Shown: positions 1 through 7,695, counted from the stretch's first letter. The stretch is 18,051 bases of DNA from an uncultured Collinsella sp. (GCA_900757185.1 CAAEMX010000063.1:1-18051), one strand, 5' to 3'. Numbers and translations are program-made. The notes: generated by a model from the letters alone, not told the origin.

Positions 1-30
1 ACGATGCGACGGCCAGGTGCCGGGAGCTAT

Positions 31-62
31 TCCCGCGTTGCGCTAGCTGCGGAAACGCGGGA
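31..62. repeat. 9-bp hairpin near left edge
   Basis: TCCCGCGTT (31-39) is complementary to AACGCGGGA (54-62) with a 14-base loop that contains GCTAGC. There is no T run on either side, so it is not a typical intrinsic terminator. It could belong to the 3' region of a gene lying left of the window. No open frame with a recognisable product was seen in bases 1-336. Confidence 0.4.
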
Positions 63-137
63 CCCGTTCAGGCTGTTGCGTTGAGATTGAAAATCAACCC
101 ACCACACAGGAGTAGGCTTTTATTCCGATTTTCAAAT

Positions 138-274
138 ATCTCAATCTGTAACATCTGGGCGGGCAAATCGGCTCTATCTGTTACAGATCGAGATAGACGG
201 CGGGCGTCGGCACCAACATCTCAATCTGTAACAGTAAGACGACTTTTAACGGTCTAGATGTTACAAATCGAGAC
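138..274. repeat. Two inverted-repeat pairs with 80-bp period
   Basis: Four copies of a 16-base motif are visible. ATCTCAATCTGTAACA lies at 138-153 and 218-233. Its near reverse complement lies at 179-194 (TGTTACAGATCGAGAT) and 259-274 (TGTTACAAATCGAGAC). Each forward/reverse pair spans 57 bases with a 25-base centre, and the second pair is displaced from the first by exactly 80 bases in both arms. The centres differ, so the arms are what is conserved. The block lies downstream of the MurT-GatD operon. It may be an intergenic repeat family or a set of paired protein-binding sites; its function is unknown. Confidence 0.7.
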
Positions 275-295
275 AAACTACCGTGGCGGGTCGAA

Positions 296-330
296 ACCAC
301 CACAAAGGTGCCTGTCCCCTTTGTGGTGGT
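296..330. repeat. REP-like palindrome A, possible operon terminator
   Basis: A perfect 13-bp stem joins ACCACCACAAAGG (296-308) to CCTTTGTGGTGGT (318-330) across a 9-base loop. It starts 6 bases after the stop codon of the minus-strand MurT-GatD gene and could end that transcript, although only a weak TTTCG follows on that strand. Read on the minus strand, its core (CAAAGGGG-A-CAGG ... CCTTTG, 303-323) matches palindrome B at 7640-7660 at 17 of 21 positions, so it looks like a dispersed element rather than a plain terminator. Confidence 0.6.
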
Positions 331-336
331 GGGGCG

Positions 337-2514
337 TTAGGGGAGGAGCTTCATGGCGGCGTCGTGAGCGGTGTGCTCGTAGGTGTCGTCGAGGGGCTTG
401 AGCGGCAGCAGAGCTGTGGCCTGCGCATCGCCGCGGCGCTCGAGGGCGTGGGTAATGAGCCAGTCGGCAAGCTCGGGGTTCTTGGGCAGTGCCGGTCCGT
501 GTAGATACGTGCCGATGACGCCCTTGTAGATCAGGCCCTCAAAGCCATCGTCGCCGTTGTTGCCGGTGCCCGCGACGACGGACGTTCCGAGCGGCGTCGC
601 CTCTGCGTCGAGCAGGGTGCGGCCGCCGTGGTTCTCGAATCCCACAAAGGGCTCGGGTGCCAGGTCGGTCTTGACGGCGACGTTGCCGATCAGGCGGTCG
701 GAGCCGCGCACGGTTTCGGCGGCAATGACCCCCAGACCCTCGATGCGATCCTCGCCCATGTAGTACGAACGGCCGAGCAGCTGATAGCTGCCGCAGATGG
801 CAAGCAGCGAGCCACCGTCCTCAACATAGGCCGCGACCTTATCTTTTTGGGCGAGCAGCTCGTGTGCCACGGCCAGCTGGTCGCGGTCGGAGCCGCCGCC
901 CATCATGACGATATCGGCATCGGCCAAATCAAGCGTTTCGCCCATACGGACCTCGTCTACACGCACGGGAATGCCGCGCCAGGCGCAGCGGCGCTCGAGG
1001 GCGATGACATTGCCGCCGTCGCCGTAGAGGTTGAGGGCATCGGGGTACAGATAGACGATGCGCAGCGGGCGCGAAAGCTCGACCGGCGCAATGTCGGTGG
1101 GGACAGCGCTACCATCGGCGCCCGTTACGGCGTGGGAGGCGACCGAACTTGCATCGGTGCCTTTGAGCCCGTCGAGCTCCTTGACCAGCGGCGGGAAGGC
1201 CGTGTAGTTGGCGACGGCGTAGAAGGTGTCATCGGCGGCCTCGTCTGCCACGGCGCCGATCGCCTGCGCGACGTCCGAGATAATCGCGGCATCGATGCCG
1301 GCGTACTTGAGGCGTACCTGCATGTCGTGCGCACGCGTGCCTCCGGCAAAGGCGACAAGACCCGGCGTGTCGGCGATGCGCTCGAAGTCGACATCGTAGA
1401 TCCACGAGACATCGTGGCCGTCGGCATCGTTATCGTTTAGGAAGAAGGCGCAGAGCCTGCCACCTGCCGTTTTAATGGACTGGATCTGGCGATCGAAGCC
1501 CACGGGATTCTTGGCCAGGTTGGCCTCGACGGTGCGGCCGGCAATATCCCAGCGGCCCATGCGTCCGCCGGCGGGCACGTAGGCATTAAGCGTGGGCTGC
1601 AGGTGCGCCGCGTCCACGCCCAGCTCGTGCGCAGCAAAGAAGGCGGCGGCAACGTTATAGACCATGTACAGGCCGTTGTAGCGTGTGGCGATGTGTGCGG
1701 CAGCCGCGTCGGGCGCAGATCCAAAGACCAGGTCAAAGCTGTAGCCGTCGCAGCTGAGCTCCACGCCCGTCACGCGACGGACAAGCGCAGGGCGGGCCCA
1801 GCCGCACGAGGGGCAATGGTAGGCGCCGAGCTGGCCGTACTGTACGTAGTCGTACTCCAACGGGGCGTTGCACTGCGAGCAAAAGCGCGAGTCGCTAATG
1901 CGGTCGGACTCGGTGTTGGTGGCGCCATCGATGCCAAAGGCAATACTCGCGTTGGGAACGCGCACGGCAATCGAGGCGCACAGCGGGTCGTCGGCGTTGT
2001 AGATGAGCGTCGTTGTCGGCGAAAGCTCCAACGCGTGGGCGATGACCTCTTGGGTGTGATCGATCTCGCCATAGCGATCCAGCTGGTCGCGGAACAGGTT
2101 GAGCAGCACAAAGTACGTCGGTTTGAGCTTGGGCAGAACGCGTACGGTGTAGAGCTCGTCGCACTCAAAAACGCCCACGCGCTTGCCGCTGCTGGTGTGC
2201 TTAAGGCCGCCGCGGGCCTCGAGCAGAGCACCCACCACACCAGGCTCCATATTGTTGCCGGCACGGTTGCACACCACGGTAGCGCCGCTGGCAGCAACGG
2301 CGTCAGCGATGAGGTTGGAGGTGGTGGTCTTGCCATTAGTACCGGTAATCACTACGCTGCGGTCGACGAGGCCGGCGAGGTCGCTCAGCAACTCGGGGTC
2401 GATCTTCATGGCGATGCGGCCGGGGAGTACGCCGCCCTGGCGTTTGAGGACAGAGCGCAGTCCCCAGCGGGCGATATCGCTCGAGGTGCAGGCGAGAGAT
2501 GAGCGGAAGTTCAT
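337..2514 (-). CDS. Fused MurT-GatD lipid II amidotransferase
   Basis: This 725-residue protein carries both subunits of the enzyme that amidates the alpha-carboxyl of D-glutamate in lipid II at the cytoplasmic face of the membrane. Residues 1-450 are MurT-like: Walker A GTNGKTT at 58-64, a Mur-ligase central region, a four-Cys zinc ribbon (C212, C215, C234, C237) and a DUF1727-type C-terminal part with a DGHDVSW motif at 365-371. Residues 451-483 look like a low-complexity linker. Residues 484-725 are a GatD/CobB-CobQ-like glutaminase with nucleophile C574 in AICGSY and H672 in TYLHGP. In staphylococci and streptococci these are two separate proteins of about 440 and 250 residues. The start ATG at 2514 is preceded by AGGA. 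It is the last gene of a three-gene minus-strand unit, 45 bases after the preceding stop. The function is well supported by motifs; the single chain is seen directly, with no stop between the halves. Confidence 0.92.
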   Translation of the reverse strand: MNFRSSLACTSSDIARWGLRSVLKRQGGVLPGRIAMKIDPELLSDLAGLVDRSVVITGTNGKTTTSNLIADAVAASGATVVCNRAGNNMEPGVVGALLEARGGLKHTSSGKRVGVFECDELYTVRVLPKLKPTYFVLLNLFRDQLDRYGEIDHTQEVIAHALELSPTTTLIYNADDPLCASIAVRVPNASIAFGIDGATNTESDRISDSRFCSQCNAPLEYDYVQYGQLGAYHCPSCGWARPALVRRVTGVELSCDGYSFDLVFGSAPDAAAAHIATRYNGLYMVYNVAAAFFAAHELGVDAAHLQPTLNAYVPAGGRMGRWDIAGRTVEANLAKNPVGFDRQIQSIKTAGGRLCAFFLNDNDADGHDVSWIYDVDFERIADTPGLVAFAGGTRAHDMQVRLKYAGIDAAIISDVAQAIGAVADEAADDTFYAVANYTAFPPLVKELDGLKGTDASSVASHAVTGADGSAVPTDIAPVELSRPLRIVYLYPDALNLYGDGGNVIALERRCAWRGIPVRVDEVRMGETLDLADADIVMMGGGSDRDQLAVAHELLAQKDKVAAYVEDGGSLLAICGSYQLLGRSYYMGEDRIEGLGVIAAETVRGSDRLIGNVAVKTDLAPEPFVGFENHGGRTLLDAEATPLGTSVVAGTGNNGDDGFEGLIYKGVIGTYLHGPALPKNPELADWLITHALERRGDAQATALLPLKPLDDTYEHTAHDAAMKLLP

Positions 2515-2559
2515 GAAGTCGTTCCTAACGTGAATGACATGGTCGGGGCGATCGCGTCG

Positions 2560-3603
2560 CTAAAAGCCGTAGCGGCGCGCAAATTCCTGGGCGAGCTGCG
2601 ATACATCTTCGCAGGCGTTGGCCCAGGGGGCAAAGTCGGGGGTGTCCGAGATAATGCCGTCGGCTTCCCAAACCGCCTGGTGCGAGAGGTCCCAGGGGTC
2701 GCGCGGCTCGGGCCGGCAGGGAAGATACGGCGTCTGGTACATGGGGTTCAGCAAGAAGAACGCGCCGCCCTCGCAACGGTTAGCGAACTCACGCAGCGCG
2801 CGCGTCGCCGGGCGCATCTTGTTTGTTTTGAACAGCAGAATCGTGCGGGCGAGCAGGTACCAAGGAGAGTTTTCGAGTGCGTCTGCCCCCATCTGCTCCT
2901 CGAGCTGGTGGGCCAGGGCAAAAAAGCCGTCCTGGTCTTCCAGACGAGCGAAGGCGAGCAACACGGTGCCGGCGGCTCGGGTGGGGTAGCCTTCCGCCTT
3001 AAGGACGCGGCGGGCGTAGTTGGCGGCAGCACGGTAGCGAGCGCTCGCCATGCACAGCTGCGAGATGGCCTCGAGCGTGTGGAGCCACCCGATAAGGGCC
3101 GGCTCGCTCACGGTAAGGTCCGCTGCGGTGACACCGTCGGCCAAAACATTATTGGCCCAGTAGTGCGGGGCCTCCATATCAAACCCGGGCACGCTCTGTT
3201 GCAGGTAGTCGGCCGTGCTCGTCTCGAGCTTCATCAGGTCGCCCAGGCAGGCGTCGACGGGCGTGTCTGCCAAAATGATGGCGAGCAGCTGGGCATCGAC
3301 GGCCAGCGCATCGATGCGGACGATCTTGAGCAGCTCATCACGCATATCGTCGAACAGGCGGTTGCGCGTCTGCTCAAACTCCTCGTCGCTGCCCATGTCC
3401 TCGATGCGATGGAGCTCGTCGAGCAGGTGGCGATGAACACCGGCATAGGACAGCAGCGCCTGGGCATGCTCGGACTGCGCATACTTTTGGGGATTCGCAC
3501 TAATGTCGTTATGGACAAGCTCGCGTGCTGCATCGGTGAGCTCGGGGTGCGACGCCAGATAGGTGCGCTCCAAGTAGGCGGGGATGTAGACGCTCGGATC
3601 CAT
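2560..3603 (-). CDS. Helical-repeat (TPR-like) protein, paralog 2
   Basis: This 347-residue soluble protein has no signal peptide or membrane segment. It is rich in alternating Ala/Leu helices of the tetratricopeptide type, for example the stretch around SARYRAAANYARRVLKAEG. It is related to the protein encoded just upstream: both contain a (G/A)RYR helix followed by an A-x-A-(K/R)-LE helix, and both end in a PYL...DPW...AW block. The ATG at 3603 shares its A with the upstream stop (TAATG), and its GGGAGGGG ribosome site lies inside the end of the upstream gene, so translational coupling is likely. The MurT-GatD gene follows. The function is not known; a scaffold or partner role near cell-wall amidation is only a guess from position. 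Confidence 0.8.
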   Translation of the reverse strand: MDPSVYIPAYLERTYLASHPELTDAARELVHNDISANPQKYAQSEHAQALLSYAGVHRHLLDELHRIEDMGSDEEFEQTRNRLFDDMRDELLKIVRIDALAVDAQLLAIILADTPVDACLGDLMKLETSTADYLQQSVPGFDMEAPHYWANNVLADGVTAADLTVSEPALIGWLHTLEAISQLCMASARYRAAANYARRVLKAEGYPTRAAGTVLLAFARLEDQDGFFALAHQLEEQMGADALENSPWYLLARTILLFKTNKMRPATRALREFANRCEGGAFFLLNPMYQTPYLPCRPEPRDPWDLSHQAVWEADGIISDTPDFAPWANACEDVSQLAQEFARRYGF

Positions 3604-4679
3604 TAGAGGTCCCCTCCCTTAAATGGAAGCCCCTGCTCGGCTGCACGCAGGATGCGCTCGTCGATCTGGGAGCGCACGATGTCGTTGGTGGCGACCCAGG
3701 CGGCAAAGCTGGCGTTGTCGGGAGCGCCCAGGCCCTCCTGCAGTACCGGCGTCGCCTCGGACAGCGCAAGGACGAGCTCGTCGGTGGAGCCTGTACCCAC
3801 GTTGACGCGGGCATAGACGCCATCGGGAAACTCGGTTTGGAAGTAGAGTGCCTCGGCTGCGTGCGGACACGAGCGCGCAAGGATGCGCAAGTAGTGCTCG
3901 GCGCCCTCGTAGTCCAGCTCGCGCCAGGCTGCGCTCATCAGTGCGATGAGCGTCCACGGGTCCAAGTCGCGTTCTGCATCCTTGGGACGGCGGCGCAGCG
4001 GCGTGTTGGCAAGATAGGGCACGGAGTGGGCGGAGCGAAAGCGCTTGAGCTCCTCGGCGGGGTATTCGAGCTTTGCCATGGCGAGCATCGCGGTGTGGCG
4101 GACACCGGCGGGGTCGTTGGGCGCAAAGTCCAAGCTGCGATTTGCGGCTTCGAGCGACATGCGATAGCGGCCGCTAATGAGGGCGCGCGATGCCAAGGCG
4201 GCAAGCCAGCGCAGATAGGGGCGGCGCGTAAGGTCGCCTGCGGCCTCGCGCTCGTAGGGGTCCTGCGCCGAGGCGATCTTGAGCGCCAGATCGTGCTCCA
4301 CCTCGTCGCACTTGGACACCAGATACTGCACGTATTCCTCGTTGGATTCGGCGGTGAGCGCCGTCAGCATGCGCTGGGCATCCCAGTTGGCCGGATCGAG
4401 TGCGGCTGCCTCGCGGAGCATGTTCTCGGCAGCTGCCTCTTCCTGCTCTGCCTGGGTATCGTCAGGGATAAAGGGAATGCGGTAGTCGACGGCCTCGACC
4501 ACCTTGGCAATGAGGTGCCCGGCGCGGTCGCGGTCGTGCACGATGAGCGGTGCGGGGTTGCGGGTGAATTGTTCCATCAGACGCTCTACGGCGGCAGCGT
4601 CGGTGAGCGGGATATTGTCGCGGCGCAAGGCCTCAAGAACGAGGCGATGGCAATCCTCTTGAATGGGATCGAATGCCAT
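3603..4679 (-). CDS. Helical-repeat (TPR-like) protein, paralog 1
   Basis: This is a 358-residue protein without membrane segments. The centre (about residues 90-230) shows TPR-like helix pairs, for example AENMLREAAALDPANWDAQ and GRYRMSLEAANRSLDFAPND. The start was placed at ATG 4679 because AAGGAGG lies 4 bases upstream; an ATG at 4709 would put that ribosome site inside codons (KGG) and add ten unlikely residues. It is the first gene of the minus-strand operon and overlaps the next start by one base. Its likeness to the next protein points to an old tandem duplication. No catalytic motif was recognised, and the role is unknown. Confidence 0.8.
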   Translation of the reverse strand: MAFDPIQEDCHRLVLEALRRDNIPLTDAAAVERLMEQFTRNPAPLIVHDRDRAGHLIAKVVEAVDYRIPFIPDDTQAEQEEAAAENMLREAAALDPANWDAQRMLTALTAESNEEYVQYLVSKCDEVEHDLALKIASAQDPYEREAAGDLTRRPYLRWLAALASRALISGRYRMSLEAANRSLDFAPNDPAGVRHTAMLAMAKLEYPAEELKRFRSAHSVPYLANTPLRRRPKDAERDLDPWTLIALMSAAWRELDYEGAEHYLRILARSCPHAAEALYFQTEFPDGVYARVNVGTGSTDELVLALSEATPVLQEGLGAPDNASFAAWVATNDIVRSQIDERILRAAEQGLPFKGGDL

Positions 4680-4838
4680 GGGGCCTCCTTTGCTGCGGTT
4701 AGGGTTCAAATGTTTCTATATAAGGTTCTAGTTTACCCGCATGTGGCACACCGGGGGTGCCGCACTTGGACTTGCACCTTTGCACCACGAAGACGGATGT
4801 CGCACAAATGTCGGCACCCTGGACGACCGAGTGGTATC

Positions 4839-4898
4839 ACGGTGCCGCAAACGGTCGATTTTTGGCGGCGAACGGTGCATATTTTGGAGGGGCACCGT
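4839..4898. repeat. 21-base tandem repeat inside 8-bp inverted repeat
   Basis: AACGGTCGATTTTTGGCGG (4850-4868) is followed 21 bases later by AACGGTGCATATTTTGGAGG (4871-4890). Outside them, ACGGTGCC (4839-4846) is the inverse of GGCACCGT (4891-4898). Together they form a compact cassette of about 60 bases between the divergent transcripts. It may be a dispersed intergenic repeat or a pair of regulator sites. Confidence 0.5.
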
Positions 4899-5112
4899 CC
4901 TGCCCAGGATATGTAGTCAACCTTGATAAAACGTTTGCCCAGCTTGGGAGTATGAATGCCGCACAAGGATCTTCAGGGATAGAAAAAACGTTTCATCATT
5001 GGCGGCTTTAGGTGAATAACTGACCAACCAGAACGGTAAAATAGTGTTTGTCTGAGCGTTGAGACGTTTAGACATCGCGCATTGTCATCGCCGGCAACGC
5101 GCAAACCGGTCC

Positions 5113-5139
5113 TAACGGAGCCAATTGGGTGCTCCGTTA
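5113..5139 (+). promoter_or_regulatory. Leader hairpin before alcohol dehydrogenase
   Basis: TAACGGAGC (5113-5121) pairs perfectly with GCTCCGTTA (5131-5139) across a 9-base loop. It lies about 30 bases before the AGGAGG of the alcohol dehydrogenase and has no T tail, so it is more likely a transcript-stabilising or regulatory leader structure than a terminator. It could also act as a DNA operator. Confidence 0.4.
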
Positions 5140-5179
5140 TATACGCAAGTCTAAGAGGGGCTTGTTTAGGAGGCACAGT

Positions 5180-6403
5180 ATGGGACGTTTTACCAATCCT
5201 CGCGATCTGTACTTTGGTGAGGGCGCTCGCCACGAGGTGAAGAACCTCAAGGGCAAGAAGGCCATCATCGTTTCTGGCGGCAGCTCTATGCGCCGCGGCG
5301 GGTTCCTGCAGGACGTCGAGAACGACCTTAAGGAAGGCGGTTTCGAGGTCAAGCTGTTCGAGGGCGTCGAGTCCGACCCGTCCATCGAGACGGTCATGAA
5401 GGGCGCCGAGGCCATGCGCGAGTTCGAGCCCGACTGGATTATCGCCATCGGTGGCGGCTCGCCCATCGATGCCGCTAAGGCCATGTGGGTCTTCTACGAG
5501 TATCCCGAGGAGTCCTTCGATAACATCATCCAGCCGTTCAGCTTCCCCGAGCTGCGTCAGAAGGCTCATTTCTGCGCCATCTCCTCTACCTCCGGCACCG
5601 CTACCGAGGTCACCGCGTTCTCCGTCATTACCGACTACGCCAAGGGCATCAAGTACCCGCTGGCCGACTTCAACATCACCCCTGATGTCGCCATCGTCGA
5701 CCCCGAGCTCACCTACACCATGCCCGCCAAGCTGTGCGCTCACACCGGCATGGATGCTCTGACCCACTGCATGGAGGCCTACGTTTCCACCTGCGCCTCT
5801 ATGTTCACCGACGCCAACGCTCTGCACGGCATCCGCGAGATCGTCGAGTGGCTGCCCAAGTCCTATGCTGGCGACCATGAGGCCCGTCAGCACATGCATG
5901 AGGCTCAGTGCATCGCCGGTATCGCCTTCTCCTCGGGCCTGCTCGGCATCGTTCACTCCATGGCTCACAAGACCGGTGCTGCCTTCGAGAACGGCCACAT
6001 CATCCACGGTGCCGCTAACGCCATGTACCTGGGCAAGGTTATCCAGTGGAACTCTAAGGATCCCCGTGCTGCCGAGCGTTACGCTTACGTGGCCAAGGAG
6101 ATCCTGCACCTTCCCGGCGAGACCAACGAGGAGCTCATCGCTGCGCTCGTCCAGAAGATCCGCGACCTCAACGACCAGCTCAACATCCCGCAGTCCATCA
6201 AGGATTACGCAAATGGTGGCGTGAAGGTCGACGCCGAGAACCCGCAGATGGTTTCCGAGGAGGAGTTCCTCGCCAAGCTGCCCGAGATCGCCGCGAACGC
6301 CGAGCAGGACGCCTGCACGCCCGAGAACCCGCGTGAGACCAAGGCTGCTGACTTCGAGAAGATCCTCAAGGCCTGCTACTACGACACCGACATCGATTTC
6401 TAA
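5180..6403 (+). CDS. Iron-containing alcohol dehydrogenase
   Basis: This 407-residue group III NAD(P)-dependent alcohol dehydrogenase of the butanol/1,3-propanediol type interconverts aldehydes and alcohols in the cytoplasm, probably to reoxidise NADH in fermentation. GGGSPID at 91-97 is the nucleotide-binding loop. Likely metal ligands are D192 and H196 (MDALTH), then H259 or H263 in VHSMAHK, and H276 in IHGAANA. ATG 5180 was chosen because AGGAGG ends 6 bases upstream; the in-frame start at 5129 adds an unlikely N-terminus. Codons are strongly biased (AAG, GAG, AAC, TCC), suggesting high expression. A strong terminator follows directly. The precise substrate is not set by sequence. Confidence 0.9.
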   Translation: MGRFTNPRDLYFGEGARHEVKNLKGKKAIIVSGGSSMRRGGFLQDVENDLKEGGFEVKLFEGVESDPSIETVMKGAEAMREFEPDWIIAIGGGSPIDAAKAMWVFYEYPEESFDNIIQPFSFPELRQKAHFCAISSTSGTATEVTAFSVITDYAKGIKYPLADFNITPDVAIVDPELTYTMPAKLCAHTGMDALTHCMEAYVSTCASMFTDANALHGIREIVEWLPKSYAGDHEARQHMHEAQCIAGIAFSSGLLGIVHSMAHKTGAAFENGHIIHGAANAMYLGKVIQWNSKDPRAAERYAYVAKEILHLPGETNEELIAALVQKIRDLNDQLNIPQSIKDYANGGVKVDAENPQMVSEEEFLAKLPEIAANAEQDACTPENPRETKAADFEKILKACYYDTDIDF

Positions 6404-6425
6404 TCGACTCTTGTTATCGTAACGA

Positions 6426-6465
6426 GGGGCTCCGCACGTATCCGTACGGAGCCCCTTTCTTTTTT
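6426..6465 (+). terminator. Intrinsic terminator after alcohol dehydrogenase
   Basis: GGGGCTCCG (6426-6434) pairs with CGGAGCCCC (6447-6455), followed by a T-rich run to 6465. It begins 23 bases after the stop codon. The next gene starts 17 bases beyond it, so that gene depends on read-through or on a promoter overlapping the terminator. Confidence 0.85.
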
Positions 6466-6481
6466 AGAGAATGGGATAGTT

Positions 6482-7582
6482 ATGGCTGCAATTTTCAATA
6501 GCCCCAGCAAGTACATCCAGGGTCCGGACGAGCTCGCCAAGCTCGGCTCCTATGTCGAGCCGCTCGGCGCTAAGGCCCTCGTCATCGTGACGCCTTCGGG
6601 CAAGAAGCGCGTCGGTGCCAAGATCGAGGGCGGCTTTGCCGAGGCTAAGGCCGAGCTGCTGTTTGAGGACTTTAACGGCGAGTGCTCCAAGGGCGAGGTC
6701 GATCGCCTGGTTGCGCTCGCTCGCGACAACGGTTGCGACATCATCGTCGGCGTCGGTGGCGGCAAGATCCTCGACATCGCGAAGGCCGTCGCCTATTACC
6801 TGGAGTCTCCGGTTATCATTTGCCCCACCATCGCTTCGACCGATGCACCGTGCTCGGCACTTTCGGTGCTCTACACCGACGACGGCCAGTTCGACAAGTA
6901 CCTCTTCCTTAAGGCAAACCCCAATATCGTCCTTATGGATACGACGGTTATCGCGGCGAGCCCGGTGCGCCTGACGGTTTCCGGTATGGGCGATGCGCTC
7001 GCAACCTATTTCGAGGCTCAGGCAACGCACGATGCCGACGGCGGCACCTGCGCCGGCGGCAAGGGCGGAATGGCCGGCCTGGCGCTCGCCAAGCTCTGCT
7101 ACGAGACGCTCATGGCCGATGGCGTCAAGGCCAAGGTCGCGCTGGAGAAGGGTGCGCTCACGCCTGCCGTCGAGCACATCATCGAGGCCAATACGCTGCT
7201 TTCGGGCATTGGCTTTGAGAGCTCGGGCCTTGCTGCTGCTCATGCCATCCACAATGGTCTGACGATGCTGCCCGAGTGCCACAGCATGTATCACGGCGAG
7301 AAGGTCGCCTTCGGCACCATCGTCCAGCTGGTACTCGAGGATGCCCCGACCGAGAAGCTCGAGGAAGTCTTGGGCTTCTGCATTGAGCTGGGCCTGCCGG
7401 TCACGATGAAGGAACTTGGCGTTGCCGAGGTTACGCGCGAGCAGGCCATGATTGTTGCCGAGGCCGCCTGCGCACCCGATGACACCATGTGCAACATGCC
7501 GTTTGAGGTGACGCCCGAGATGGTCGCAAACGCCATCCTGGGTGCCGACGCGCTGGGCCACTACTATCTCATGGATGAGTAA
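6482..7582 (+). CDS. gldA: Glycerol dehydrogenase
   Basis: This 366-residue zinc-dependent, NAD-linked enzyme oxidises glycerol to dihydroxyacetone in the cytoplasm. Its length is that of the family. GVGGGKILD (90-98) is the NAD loop, D121 lies in the STDAP substrate loop, and D171, H254 and H271 fit the known zinc ligand positions (GMGDALATYFEA, AHAIHNG, YHGEKVAFG). The ATG at 6482 is the only reasonable start since the frame upstream is closed, although the ribosome site is weak. Terminators lie on both sides, so it is probably transcribed alone. Its downstream neighbour is a paralog. The call is secure at family level; some members act on other vicinal diols or hydroxyketones. Confidence 0.92.
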   Translation: MAAIFNSPSKYIQGPDELAKLGSYVEPLGAKALVIVTPSGKKRVGAKIEGGFAEAKAELLFEDFNGECSKGEVDRLVALARDNGCDIIVGVGGGKILDIAKAVAYYLESPVIICPTIASTDAPCSALSVLYTDDGQFDKYLFLKANPNIVLMDTTVIAASPVRLTVSGMGDALATYFEAQATHDADGGTCAGGKGGMAGLALAKLCYETLMADGVKAKVALEKGALTPAVEHIIEANTLLSGIGFESSGLAAAHAIHNGLTMLPECHSMYHGEKVAFGTIVQLVLEDAPTEKLEEVLGFCIELGLPVTMKELGVAEVTREQAMIVAEAACAPDDTMCNMPFEVTPEMVANAILGADALGHYYLMDE

Positions 7583-7596
7583 ATCAAGCTAAGGAA

Positions 7597-7630
7597 GGGG
7601 CAAAACCAACAGATGGTTTTGCCCCTTTTT
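7597..7630 (+). terminator. Intrinsic terminator after gldA
   Basis: A perfect 12-bp stem joins GGGGCAAAACCA (7597-7608) to TGGTTTTGCCCC (7614-7625) over a 5-base loop, followed by five T. It lies 14 bases after the gldA stop. Confidence 0.92.
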
Positions 7631-7634
7631 GCTA

Positions 7635-7665
7635 TGGTGCAAAGGGGTCAGGTTACTTTGCACCA
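7635..7665. repeat. REP-like palindrome B
   Basis: TGGTGCAAAG (7635-7644) pairs with CTTTGCACCA (7656-7665) over an 11-base loop. The core 7640-7660 matches palindrome A (303-323, opposite strand) at 17 of 21 positions. The outer arms differ between the copies, yet each stays self-complementary. It starts 4 bases after the T run of the gldA terminator and 31 bases before the next start codon, so it sits in the leader or promoter zone of that gene. Confidence 0.6.
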
Positions 7666-7695
7666 ATCGTTGTTTGATGAAGGGCGGATTCTCGT

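Larger units (their letters stand above)
4680..5179. other. Divergent intergenic region rich in small repeats
   Basis: This 500-base gap between divergent genes has no convincing gene. On the minus side, TTATAT about 45 bases before ATG 4679 may be a -10 for the left operon. The centre has a hairpin at 4743-4763, a fragment GCACCTTTGCACCA (4774-4787) matching the right half of the palindrome family seen at 296 and 7635, and a 21-base tandem repeat flanked by an 8-bp inverted repeat (4839-4898). AAAACGTTT occurs at 4928-4936 and 4985-4993. TAAAAT at 5037-5042 is a possible -10 for the right gene, with a weak -35. A hairpin at 5113-5139 lies in its presumed leader. Confidence 0.5.

Noticed and set aside
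1603..2502. Long plus-strand frame opposite MurT-GatD
   Set aside because: Mirror frame of a GC-rich gene. The minus-strand product has all family motifs, while this one has none.
4973..6109. Long minus-strand frame opposite the alcohol dehydrogenase
   Set aside because: It is antisense to a clear enzyme gene with strong codon bias, and its Gly/Val/Leu-rich translation is typical of such shadows.
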